DNA of 10,428 nt, from positions 1 through 10,428 of the forward strand of contig DATBFY010000552.1 of NCBI GenBank assembly GCA_036558265.1. Direction: 5' to 3'. Below the pieces are notes generated by a model. That model did not search any database. It was not told the origin of the DNA and worked only from the letters and a program-made list of their open reading frames with translations. Both the position numbers and the translations under genes were made by a program. Source of the DNA: RYN-433 sp036558265. Its GTDB lineage: Bacteria > Planctomycetota > Phycisphaerae > Tepidisphaerales > Tepidisphaeraceae. This document shows positions 1 to 6,436 of the stretch, piece by piece (position 1 is the first letter of the stretch; every line of letters starts with the position of its first letter).

Positions 1-1242
1 GACATCTCGATCATGCCCGAGGGCCTCGAACTGGGCCTCTCGCGCCAGGAATTCGCGGACCTGATCGACTATCTCGCGAGCCTGAAGCTGCCCAACTCGG
101 CCGCCGCGATGGGGCGCGGCATGCCGGCGACGATCGCGGAATTGGCCAAGCCCGTCTCATTTCGACCGTTCAGCCACAGCCGGTTCGAACATCCGGTCTG
201 GTTCGGCCCCGTGCCGGGCCTCGCGGACACCTTTGCCGTCGAAGAGCACGAGTCGGGGAAGATCTGGTTCCTCAAGCCCGGCGAACAGGCCGATTCCAGG
301 ACACTCTTCCTCGAGACCGGGCACTTTCTCCCCGGCACGCGCGGCTTGGTCGGCCTGGTCTTCCACCCCGACTTCGCCGCCAACGGCCGATACTTCTACG
401 TCAAGCACCTGGTGACCGACGGTCACTTTCGCGCCGTGCTCTACGAAGGCCAGGCCGATGCAGCGCGGACCCGCGATTCCGGCCGCCCGCCGTCCATCGT
501 CCTGCGCATTGATATGTCCAGCAACGTCCACTTCGGCGCCGGCCTCCAGTTCGGCCCCGATGGCTATCTCTACGTCGGCGTCGGCGACACCGGCCCGCAG
601 GGCGACCCGCACGGCAACGCCCAGAACATGACTCTTCTGAAGGGCAAGCTGCTGCGCCTCGACGTGGATCACGTCGCCCCAGGCAAGCCCTATTCGGTCC
701 CGGCCGACAATCCCTTCGCCGGCAATAACGACACCAGCGCCGTGCGCCCCGAAATCTGGGCCTCGGGGCTGCGCATGGCCTGGCGATTCAGTTTCGACCC
801 GCTCACCGGCGATCTCTGGGAGGGCGACGTCGGCCAGGACCTGATCGAGGAAGTGAACCTCATCCGGCGCGGCGGCAACTACGGCTGGAACGTGTTCGAA
901 GGGTTCGCGCCCTATTCGAACAAGTACCGCCGACAGGGGGAGACGTACCTCCCGCCGGTCTTCGCCTACTCGCGAAAGTTCGGCGCCTCGGTCACCGGCG
1001 GGTTCGTCTATCGCGCCAAGCGAGATTCCTCCTTCTACGGCGTATACATCTTCGGCGACTACCAGTCGTCGCGGATCTTCGGCCTGACGCAGGAGCGCGG
1101 CGTCCTCAAGACCCTGCGCCAGATCGGACGCTCGCCCGAGCACGCCGTCTCGATCGGACGGGACAATCAGGGCGAACTCTACGTCGTGGGCTACGAGGGA
1201 ACGATCTACCGCCTCGATCTGGACGGCGCGACCTTTGAATGA
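1..1242 (+). CDS. Cytochrome c-type heme-binding domain (tail) fused to PQQ-dependent sugar dehydrogenase, 5'-partial
   Basis: The frame is open from base 1, and the first residues (DISIMPEGLELGLS, then FADLIDYLASLK) look like the C-terminal end of the planctomycete/verrucomicrobial putative heme-binding domain (TIGR02603 type), with the Met of MPEG as a likely axial heme ligand. The ATG at 13 is therefore probably internal and the gene starts upstream. From about residue 50 the protein is a soluble glucose/aldose dehydrogenase (GSDH/YliI-like) beta-propeller. Visible blocks are GLVGLVFHPDF, VHFGAGLQFGPDGYLYVGVGD, LLKGKLLRLDVD, SGLRMAWRFSFDPLTGDLW and GGNYGWNVFEGF. The His in VHFGAG (about residue 177 from base 1) sits where the family has its catalytic His, although the usual HNGG is here HFGA. 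By family, such enzymes oxidise sugars with PQQ outside the cytoplasm; a fused cytochrome would accept the electrons. Substrate and PQQ use are inferred. The stop TGA is at 1240-1242. Confidence 0.88.
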   Translation, partial: DISIMPEGLELGLSRQEFADLIDYLASLKLPNSAAAMGRGMPATIAELAKPVSFRPFSHSRFEHPVWFGPVPGLADTFAVEEHESGKIWFLKPGEQADSRTLFLETGHFLPGTRGLVGLVFHPDFAANGRYFYVKHLVTDGHFRAVLYEGQADAARTRDSGRPPSIVLRIDMSSNVHFGAGLQFGPDGYLYVGVGDTGPQGDPHGNAQNMTLLKGKLLRLDVDHVAPGKPYSVPADNPFAGNNDTSAVRPEIWASGLRMAWRFSFDPLTGDLWEGDVGQDLIEEVNLIRRGGNYGWNVFEGFAPYSNKYRRQGETYLPPVFAYSRKFGASVTGGFVYRAKRDSSFYGVYIFGDYQSSRIFGLTQERGVLKTLRQIGRSPEHAVSIGRDNQGELYVVGYEGTIYRLDLDGATFE

Positions 1243-1263
1243 CCGGACGCAAGCGTCTTCACA

Positions 1264-2466
1264 TCAGCGGATCGCGCCGCGCAGGCTCTGTACCGACACC
1301 GGCCGCGCGTTCTGAATGAGTGCGCGGGCCTCATCCACCTTGCCCCAGACGTTGCACATCATGGCGCCGCGCAGGCGGTCGCCGTCGAGATAGTAGACGA
1401 CGCCCGTCTTGTTCTCCTCCTGCCAATCCGCGAAGGTCGTCAGGCGGCTGTCGATGTCGCCGACCGCTTCGTAGCCGAACTCGAAGAGGTCGGAGAAGAA
1501 GAACGGCAGGTAGGTGAACGGCTCGGGTGTCCCCGCCATGTTGCGGCCGGCGTGTTTGCCCCCGCTGACCGCGTTGTCCCAGTGCTCGAGCCGCCGCGGG
1601 CCGAAACCGGCGGCCTCGGGGAAGAGCGCGATGTCACCGGCCGCGAAGATGTCCGGCGCTGACGTCTGCAGAAATTCATTGACGATCACCCCATTGCCCA
1701 CCGCAAGTCCGGCGGACCGCGCGAGCGATACGTTGGGCGTGATGCCGATGCCGGCGACGATCAGATCCGTGCGAACCTCCCGGCCGGCGCGCGTGCGCGT
1801 CACGTAACCGTCGCCGTCGCGCCGAATCGACGCCGGTTCGTCGCCGGCGAGCACCTCGACGCCCTTGCCGCGATACTGCTCCGTCAGGTAGCGACCAAGG
1901 GGTTCCGGGAACACGCGCGACACCAGCCATGCGGAGGGGAAGATCATCGTGACGGCCAGGTTGTTGGCGCGCAGCGACGCGGCCATCTCCGAGCCGATGA
2001 ACCCGCCGCCGATCACCAGCGCCGTCTTGCCCGCCGCGGCGACGCCGCGCAGCCGACGATAATGCTCGAGCGAGCGGTAGTAGCTGATGCCGTCCAGGTC
2101 CCCGCCGGGGATGTTCAGCCGCCGCGGCGTGCCGCCGGTTGCCAGCAGCAGCCGCCCGTAGCCGTAGGCGTTGCCCTGGTGGTCGCGAACGACGTGGGCG
2201 GCCGGATCGACTTGCGTCACCTCGGTTCCGAGGCGCACGTCCACCGCTTTCGTCGTGTAAAACGCCTCGTCGTGGAGCGTGATCTCCGCGACCGACTTGC
2301 CGCCGGTCCAAAGCTGCTTCGAAAGGGGCGGACGATCGTAAGGCAGGTCCTGCTCGGCGCCGAGGAGGAGGATCGAGCCTTCCGGGTCGCGCTCGCGGAT
2401 CCCTTCTAACGCGGACGCACCGGCCAACCCCGTTCCGACAATGACATATGAATAGGATTTCGGCAT
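1264..2466 (-). CDS. FAD-dependent NAD(P) oxidoreductase (ferredoxin/rubredoxin reductase or AIF-like)
   Basis: This is a 400-residue pyridine nucleotide-disulfide oxidoreductase-fold flavoprotein. The FAD-binding site GTGLAG is at residues 11-16, followed by the LPYDRPPLSK segment typical of ferredoxin reductases and AIF proteins. ATGG is at 109-112, the NAD(P)-binding GGGFIGSE at 153-160 and the second FAD motif DIFAAGDIA at 272-280. The C-terminal third resembles the AIF-type reductase C domain. Such enzymes pass electrons from NAD(P)H to a ferredoxin, rubredoxin or Rieske partner; no partner gene is visible here. I place the start at the ATG of MPKSYSYVIVG; an ATG six codons upstream (2484) is possible, and neither has a clear Shine-Dalgarno sequence. 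The frame stays open further upstream but runs through the tRNA-Ser gene, so longer versions are spurious. The substrate is unknown. Confidence 0.9.
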   Translation of the reverse strand: MPKSYSYVIVGTGLAGASALEGIRERDPEGSILLLGAEQDLPYDRPPLSKQLWTGGKSVAEITLHDEAFYTTKAVDVRLGTEVTQVDPAAHVVRDHQGNAYGYGRLLLATGGTPRRLNIPGGDLDGISYYRSLEHYRRLRGVAAAGKTALVIGGGFIGSEMAASLRANNLAVTMIFPSAWLVSRVFPEPLGRYLTEQYRGKGVEVLAGDEPASIRRDGDGYVTRTRAGREVRTDLIVAGIGITPNVSLARSAGLAVGNGVIVNEFLQTSAPDIFAAGDIALFPEAAGFGPRRLEHWDNAVSGGKHAGRNMAGTPEPFTYLPFFFSDLFEFGYEAVGDIDSRLTTFADWQEENKTGVVYYLDGDRLRGAMMCNVWGKVDEARALIQNARPVSVQSLRGAIR

Positions 2467-2586
2467 TGCGGCTCGGGTGGCCATCGGTCCGACGGAGGGC
2501 GGGCCCGCCCCCAACGCGGCTTTCCATTGCCGTGCCGGGGCGATTTCAGCGCATCGCCCGAATGGCAAACGCCTCCGTCCGTAGAA

Positions 2587-2601
2587 GCTGGGCCAACCAG
2601 C
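2587..2601 (-). terminator. Weak hairpin downstream of tRNA-Ser, possible terminator
   Basis: On the minus strand, 27 bases past the tRNA 3' end, GCTGG (2601-2597) can pair with CCAGC (2591-2587) across a five-base loop, followed by TTCT. The stem is short and the T-run poor, so it may only partly stop transcription; read-through would carry the tRNA transcript into the flavoprotein gene. Confidence 0.22.
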
Positions 2602-2627
2602 AGTTACGAACGGCGGCGTTGTTGGAA

Positions 2628-2714
2628 CGGAGAGGGGGAGATTCGAACTCCCGGTACCGTTGCCGGTACACCGGTTTTCGAAACCGGCGCATTCAACCGC
2701 TCTGCCACCTCTCC
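2628..2714 (-). tRNA. tRNA-Ser (anticodon CGA)
   Basis: Read on the minus strand, this folds as a class II tRNA. The 7-bp acceptor stem GGAGAGG/CCTCTCC pairs 2714-2708 with 2635-2629. The D-arm is GCA/TGC. The anticodon stem CCGGT/ACCGG carries the loop TTCGAAA with anticodon CGA (2680-2678), which reads UCG serine codons. The long variable arm has a TACCG/CGGTA stem, as expected for serine tRNA, and the T-arm is GGGAG-TTCGAAT-CTCCC. The discriminator base is G (2628), the serine identity base. CCA is not encoded (the next bases are TTC), so it must be added by CCA-adding enzyme. The gene overlaps a spurious upstream extension of the neighbouring flavoprotein frame, whose translation GGRAVECAGFENRC is a familiar sign of a translated tRNA-Ser. 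Confidence 0.97.
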
Positions 2715-2746
2715 GGCGATCGATCGCGGCCTTTGCTGGGTCGCAG

Positions 2747-2775
2747 ATGGTATCGCCGGCGTGGATTGGGGTCAA
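2747..2775 (-). promoter_or_regulatory. Sigma70-like promoter of tRNA-Ser
   Basis: On the minus strand, TTGACC (2775-2770, 5 of 6 to the -35 consensus) and TACCAT (2752-2747, 4 of 6 to the -10 consensus) are separated by exactly 17 bases. The tRNA 5' end lies 32 bases after the -10 box, giving a leader of about 25 bases that RNase P would remove. Position and spacing make this a good candidate; it is a pattern match, not a mapped start. Confidence 0.55.
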
Positions 2776-2863
2776 AGGGTGGTGCCGCGGTTATTGGACC
2801 GGCTCAAGGGCGTCCGTCGTACCGTGCGGCACTTCAGCATGGTGCGGGTCGGACCGATGTTGA

Positions 2864-2871
2864 GGGGGAGG
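2864..2871 (+). promoter_or_regulatory. Shine-Dalgarno-like sequence of the DRR-repeat protein, long spacing
   Basis: GGGGGAGG lies 12 bases before the ATG at 2884. The core is strong, but the spacing is longer than the usual 5-10 bases. The same stretch also resembles the 3' end of the nearby tRNA-Ser gene, so the match could have another origin. Confidence 0.4.
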
Positions 2872-2883
2872 ATTTGAACGCTT

Positions 2884-3396
2884 ATGCCGGACGTTTCGCC
2901 CAATCTGAATTCGTCGATCCCGTCTCCCAAGCCGCCGGCCACTTCTGCCGCGGATACCAACGCCGATGCCGCATTTGGGCCACAAGAGCCCGTCGCGCCG
3001 CGCGGGCCGGACCGGCGGCAGAGCGTCGTGGATCGGCGTACCGGGGCGGATCGACGCCAGACCTCGCGTGAAGAGGCCGCCTACGGTGGGCCGGAGCGGC
3101 GCAGCGGGACCGGCGACCGGCGAAGCTCGACCGGGCTCGAACGCCGGCGCGGCCCGGGGCGACGGCGGTCGGACGATCGCAAGGCCGCCGAAGAGGGAGA
3201 GATGACCGCCGAGCAGTTCGAGTTCTGCATGGCCATTCAGACCTACAAAAAGGTCAACAAGAAGATGTACCCGACGTGGACCGAAGTGCTCGAAGTGGTG
3301 CGACAGCTCGGCTACCGCAAGGTGATGCCGCGCGAGATTCGACTGGAAAACGTACCCGAGCCCAAGATCTTCCCGGCCAGTGAAGAGGCCGCATAG
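2884..3396 (+). CDS. Uncharacterised protein with heptad-spaced Asp/Glu-Arg-Arg repeats
   Basis: A 170-residue soluble protein with no signal peptide or membrane segment; I do not recognise a named family. It has three parts. Residues 1-40 are rich in Ser, Pro and Ala and probably disordered. Residues 41-100 hold Arg pairs mostly preceded by Asp or Glu (DRR, DRR, DRR, ERR, DRR, ERRR, then GRRR) starting near residues 44, 51, 57, 72, 79, 87 and 93, close to a seven-residue period with one step missing. Residues 105-150 (GEMTAEQFEFCMAIQTYKK, then a TWTEVLEVVRQLGYRKV segment) look like a small helical domain and resemble hypothetical planctomycete proteins from memory. The highly charged middle could bind nucleic acid or acidic partners, which is inference. 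The gene stands alone, with a terminator 41 bases past its stop. Confidence 0.75.
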   Translation: MPDVSPNLNSSIPSPKPPATSAADTNADAAFGPQEPVAPRGPDRRQSVVDRRTGADRRQTSREEAAYGGPERRSGTGDRRSSTGLERRRGPGRRRSDDRKAAEEGEMTAEQFEFCMAIQTYKKVNKKMYPTWTEVLEVVRQLGYRKVMPREIRLENVPEPKIFPASEEAA

Positions 3397-3436
3397 CGCA
3401 GGACCGCGGCCGGGATACGAAAAGAGAGACGAGGGC

Positions 3437-3463
3437 ACGGACGGCACGGATGCCGTCCGTTTT
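3437..3463 (+). terminator. Strong rho-independent terminator of the DRR-repeat gene
   Basis: A perfect 10-bp stem, ACGGACGGCA (3437-3446) with TGCCGTCCGT (3451-3460), closes a CGGA tetraloop and runs into TTTT (3460-3463) on the plus strand. It lies 41 bases past the stop at 3396. On the minus strand no T-run follows directly, so it should act mainly on plus-strand transcripts; the convergent rtcA frame ends at 3516. Confidence 0.8.
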
Positions 3464-3515
3464 CATTGGAACAGGGAAGCATGTCCCGCGGGGCACGTCG
3501 CGAGCCGTCAGAGGT

Positions 3516-4544
3516 TTACCGCCCGATGCGCACGTGGTTCGTGCCCTTCTCGGCCTCCTCGACGGCCACCGCGATGTCCAGGAACCGCCGGATCGTCTCG
3601 ATGTTGGTCGTTGAATGCAGGGTGAGCGGTCCGGTGACGAACTGCCCGCCACCCGCGAGGGCGATCGGCAGCAGCACCTGGTCGGCCAGATGCTCACCGA
3701 CGGGCACGTCGCGGTCGAGGTAACGCCTTGCTTCTGTGGCCGCTTCGCGCGCGACGTCCTCCGCGGGCTCGCCCCGCGCGCCGAATGCCGTGAAGACCTC
3801 GGTCAGGTGTTCGGCCTCCACCTCGACGGTCACGAGGTTCCCGGGCCCCTGGTCGGGCGGTAGTTCGTCCACCACCAATTGCTCAGGCCGCAATCCCAAC
3901 AGCCGCCGGACGACGTTCAGTTCCCGCTCGGCGATGTCGCGTGGCAATCCCGCAATGATGGCTCGCGCCTCGGTGCGGCGCACGACGCCGCGCCGCGTCA
4001 GCACGATCGGCCTGAGCGGCGCCGGCGTGATCTGTGCCACGGCCCGCCCGCCCCCGCGCGGCGCGAAGCCGGCACGCTCGATCGACAACGCCACCCGCGG
4101 CCCCATCCGCGCGAGTAGCGGCAGGAACGTCTTGTCCAGGAACGGGAACGGCGGCGCGCCGAAGTTATGCGTTCCGCCCTCCAGCACCAGCGTGGACGGC
4201 CCGGCTGCCAGCATCAGCGCCGGCAGCACGGTCTGGAGGACCAGCATCGTCGAGCCGGCCGACCCGATGTCGAAGCGGTAATCGCCTGGCTTGACGCTCT
4301 GGGGCGCGAACATCAGCTCGCGCGAGTCCACCTCGTCGCCCGTGATGGCGGCACAGGCAACCCGCGCCGCCGCCCGCACGGCCGTCAGGTGCTGCCGGCG
4401 CAGCCCCGGCTTGGGCCGGTTGCCGCGGACGTTGACCATGCGGAATGGCCGCCCCGTGATCATCGCCAGCGCCAGCGAGGTGCGCAGGATCTGCCCACCC
4501 CCTTCGCCTTGCGAGCCGTCGATCACCAGAAGGTCTTCCGCCAT
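3516..4544 (-). CDS. rtcA: RNA 3'-terminal phosphate cyclase
   Basis: This 342-residue protein matches RtcA, which uses ATP to turn an RNA 3'-phosphate into a 2',3'-cyclic phosphate through a covalent His-AMP intermediate in the cytoplasm. Length fits the family (E. coli RtcA is 338). The N-terminal signature DGSQGEGGGQILRTSLALA is at residues 9-27, the SAGSTMLVLQT block at 95-105, and the glycine-rich RAGFAPRGGGRAV signature at 157-169. H310 in LTLHSTTNIETI aligns with the catalytic His309 of the E. coli enzyme, just after GEHLADQVLLPIALAGGGQF. The ATG at 4544 is preceded by AAGGA with about 10 bases of spacing. In many bacteria rtcA lies with the ligase rtcB and the activator rtcR; neither is in this window. 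It is divergent from proS across a 212-base gap in which I see no convincing promoter. Confidence 0.96.
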   Translation of the reverse strand: MAEDLLVIDGSQGEGGGQILRTSLALAMITGRPFRMVNVRGNRPKPGLRRQHLTAVRAAARVACAAITGDEVDSRELMFAPQSVKPGDYRFDIGSAGSTMLVLQTVLPALMLAAGPSTLVLEGGTHNFGAPPFPFLDKTFLPLLARMGPRVALSIERAGFAPRGGGRAVAQITPAPLRPIVLTRRGVVRRTEARAIIAGLPRDIAERELNVVRRLLGLRPEQLVVDELPPDQGPGNLVTVEVEAEHLTEVFTAFGARGEPAEDVAREAATEARRYLDRDVPVGEHLADQVLLPIALAGGGQFVTGPLTLHSTTNIETIRRFLDIAVAVEEAEKGTNHVRIGR

Positions 4545-4756
4545 GGCCGGGCCGTCCTTGATGCGCTCGTGAGGTTACCGCCCGCCGCGCCGCCGGGGGA
4601 ACACGCATTCGAGGCGCCGATCTGACGCGCGTCGTCGCGCCAATGTCAGAGGACGCGCGGCACTCACGTTTTTGCTTCGGTCAACGACCCGCCCGCTCGG
4701 GGTGCGGACGCCGCCCCCTGTGCAGAGCCTCCGAAAATCTTAAGATGCTTCCCCCT

Positions 4757-6298
4757 ATGGCCAAGAACATCAAGCCCCGCAAGGACGACTACAACCAGTG
4801 GTACATCGACGTGATCAAGGCCGCCCAGCTCGCCGACTACTCGCCGGTCAAGGGGTGCATGGTCATCCGCCCGGAGGGCTACGCGATCTGGGAGGCGATC
4901 CAGCGTGACCTGGACCGCCGCTTCAAGGAGACCGGTCACGTCAACGCCTATTTCCCGCTCCTGATCCCGACGTCCTTCCTGGCCAAAGAAGCCGAGCACG
5001 TCGAGGGGTTCGCCATGGAGTGCGCCGTGGTCACCCACTCGCGCCTCGAGAAGTCCGACAAGCCGGGCGTGCTCAAACCCGCCGCCCCGCTCGAAGAGCC
5101 GCTGGTCATCCGCCCCACCAGCGAGACGATGTTCGGCCACATGTATGCCCAGTGGATCCAGAGCTACCGCGATTTGCCCTTGCTGATCAACCAGTGGTGC
5201 AACGTGATGCGCTGGGAGATGCGGACGCGCCTCTTCCTGCGAACCGCCGAGTTCCTCTGGCAGGAGGGGCACACCGCCCATGAGACCGCCGAGGAGGCCG
5301 AGGCCGAGACCCGCCGAATGCTCGGCGTGTACGCCGACTTCGCCGAGCAGGTCCTGGCGATCCCCGTCGTCAAGGGCAGGAAGACCGACTCGGAAAAGTT
5401 CCCCGGGGCGGACGTGACCTACTGCATCGAGGCCCTGATGCAGGACGGCAAGGCGCTACAGGCCGGCACCAGTCACAACCTGGGCCAGAATTTCTCCAAG
5501 GCCTTCGACATCAAGTTCCTGGGCCGCGACCAGAAGCAGCAGCACGTCTGGACGACGAGCTGGGGTCTCTCCACGCGGATGATCGGCGCGACGATCATGG
5601 CTCACGGGGATGATGAGGGGCTGGTGCTCCCGCCCAAGGTCGCGCCGACCGTCGCGGCAATCGTGCCGATCTTCAAGAGCCCCGAGGAGCGGGCCAAGGT
5701 GCGCGCATTCATCGACCGCATCGTGACCGCCCTGGTCGGCCACGACGCCGTCGCCGCCGCTGCCAACCGCGCCAAGGGGGACGACGTCGAGAGCTATTTC
5801 TTCGACCGCCTCACCCACCAGCGGATCGCCGTGGACTGGCGCGACACCCGCCCCGGGGACAAGCAGTATTTCTGGGAGCAGCGGGGCGTGCCGTTCCGCC
5901 TGGAGGTCGGCCCCCGCGACGTGGACGCCGGCGCGTTCGTGTTCAAGGAGCGCCTGGACCGGGGCAAGTCCACGGTCCAGATCGGCGAAGTCTGTGCCCC
6001 ATGGCTGCGCGCAAAGCTCGACCAGATGCACGCGGCCTTGTTCGACCGTGCCAAAAAGTTCCGGGATGAGAACACCCGCGACGCCGCCACCTACGACCAG
6101 ATGAAGGAGATCCTGCAGAAGCAGGGTGGCTTCGTCCGCGCCTGGTTTACTCCCAGCCGCGAGAACGAGACCAGGATCAAGGACCAGACCAAGGCCACCG
6201 TCCGCTGCATCCCCTTCGACCAGCCCGGCGGCCGGGGCAAGGACATCTTCACCGGCCAGGAGAGCGACACGCAGGTGCTGTTCGCCGTGGCATATTGA
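4757..6298 (+). CDS. proS: Prolyl-tRNA synthetase, archaeal/eukaryote type (type 3)
   Basis: A 513-residue class II synthetase that charges tRNA-Pro with proline. It is the short form without the bacterial editing insert. Visible blocks are DYNQWYIDVIKAAQLADYSPVKG (residues 11-33), the RPTSET proline-site loop (119-124), motif 2 around NVMRWEMRTRLFLRTAEFLW (149-168), QAGTSHNLGQNFSKAF (235-250), and motif 3 STRMIGATIMAHGDDEGLVLPP (272-293). An anticodon-binding domain and a C-terminal domain follow, ending in the conserved terminal Tyr (FAVAY). In this C-terminal domain the four usual zinc-binding Cys positions appear to be T465, N470, D496 and T499, so zinc is probably not bound. I chose the ATG before AKNIKPRKD; an ATG at 4745 adds only four residues, and the frame back to 4643 lacks family similarity. 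No clear Shine-Dalgarno sequence is seen. Confidence 0.96.
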   Translation: MAKNIKPRKDDYNQWYIDVIKAAQLADYSPVKGCMVIRPEGYAIWEAIQRDLDRRFKETGHVNAYFPLLIPTSFLAKEAEHVEGFAMECAVVTHSRLEKSDKPGVLKPAAPLEEPLVIRPTSETMFGHMYAQWIQSYRDLPLLINQWCNVMRWEMRTRLFLRTAEFLWQEGHTAHETAEEAEAETRRMLGVYADFAEQVLAIPVVKGRKTDSEKFPGADVTYCIEALMQDGKALQAGTSHNLGQNFSKAFDIKFLGRDQKQQHVWTTSWGLSTRMIGATIMAHGDDEGLVLPPKVAPTVAAIVPIFKSPEERAKVRAFIDRIVTALVGHDAVAAAANRAKGDDVESYFFDRLTHQRIAVDWRDTRPGDKQYFWEQRGVPFRLEVGPRDVDAGAFVFKERLDRGKSTVQIGEVCAPWLRAKLDQMHAALFDRAKKFRDENTRDAATYDQMKEILQKQGGFVRAWFTPSRENETRIKDQTKATVRCIPFDQPGGRGKDIFTGQESDTQVLFAVAY

Positions 6299-6351
6299 CC
6301 GGCGACCGGCAGGAGCTACCCCGATCATTCGCCGGTCGGCATGATGGTCAC

Positions 6352-6399
6352 TTTCGGTTTCGCCGCACGGCACGAACCGAAACGCCTACGTTTCCGGTT
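6352..6399. terminator. Overlapping hairpins between the convergent proS and phosphoesterase genes
   Basis: Three related segments can pair in two exclusive ways. TTTCGGTT (6352-6359) pairs with AACCGAAA (6375-6382), and AACCGAAACG (6375-6384) pairs with the bulged CGTTTCCGGTT (6389-6399) across a CCTA loop. The region lies between convergent stops at 6298 and 6437, where a two-way terminator is expected. T-runs are short on both strands, so efficiency is doubtful. Confidence 0.35.
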
Positions 6400-6436
6400 T
6401 GGTCGTTCTCCGCGCGCATCGACGCGCTTTCGTAGC

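Noticed and set aside
13..15. ATG at 13 as the start of the first gene
   Set aside because: The residues on both sides belong to one conserved-looking heme-domain tail (SIMPEGLE), so this Met is internal.
157..1143. A 328-residue minus-strand frame opposite the sugar dehydrogenase
   Set aside because: It is antisense to a frame with strong family motifs and shows only the composition expected from the reverse complement of GC-rich codons.
1243..1263. Small palindrome GACGC-AA-GCGTC between the convergent stops as a terminator
   Set aside because: The loop is too small for the full stem and no T-run follows, so support is too weak to list it.
4624..4633. Palindrome GACGCGCGTC between rtcA and proS as an operator
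   Set aside because: Short CG-only palindromes are frequent in such GC-rich DNA and no promoter boxes are seen around it.
4643..4756. N-terminal extension of prolyl-tRNA synthetase from the ATG at 4643
   Set aside because: The extra 38 residues are Arg/Cys-rich with no family similarity, while the family-like N-terminus begins at AKNIKPRKDDYNQWY.
6297..6337. Nine-base inverted arms GACCGGCGA and TCGCCGGTC around the proS stop codon as a terminator
   Set aside because: The loop is 23 bases and no T-run follows; it may form, but it does not look like an intrinsic terminator.
5456..6373. A 305-residue minus-strand frame opposite proS
   Set aside because: It lies antisense to well-conserved synthetase motifs and has no recognisable domain or start signal.
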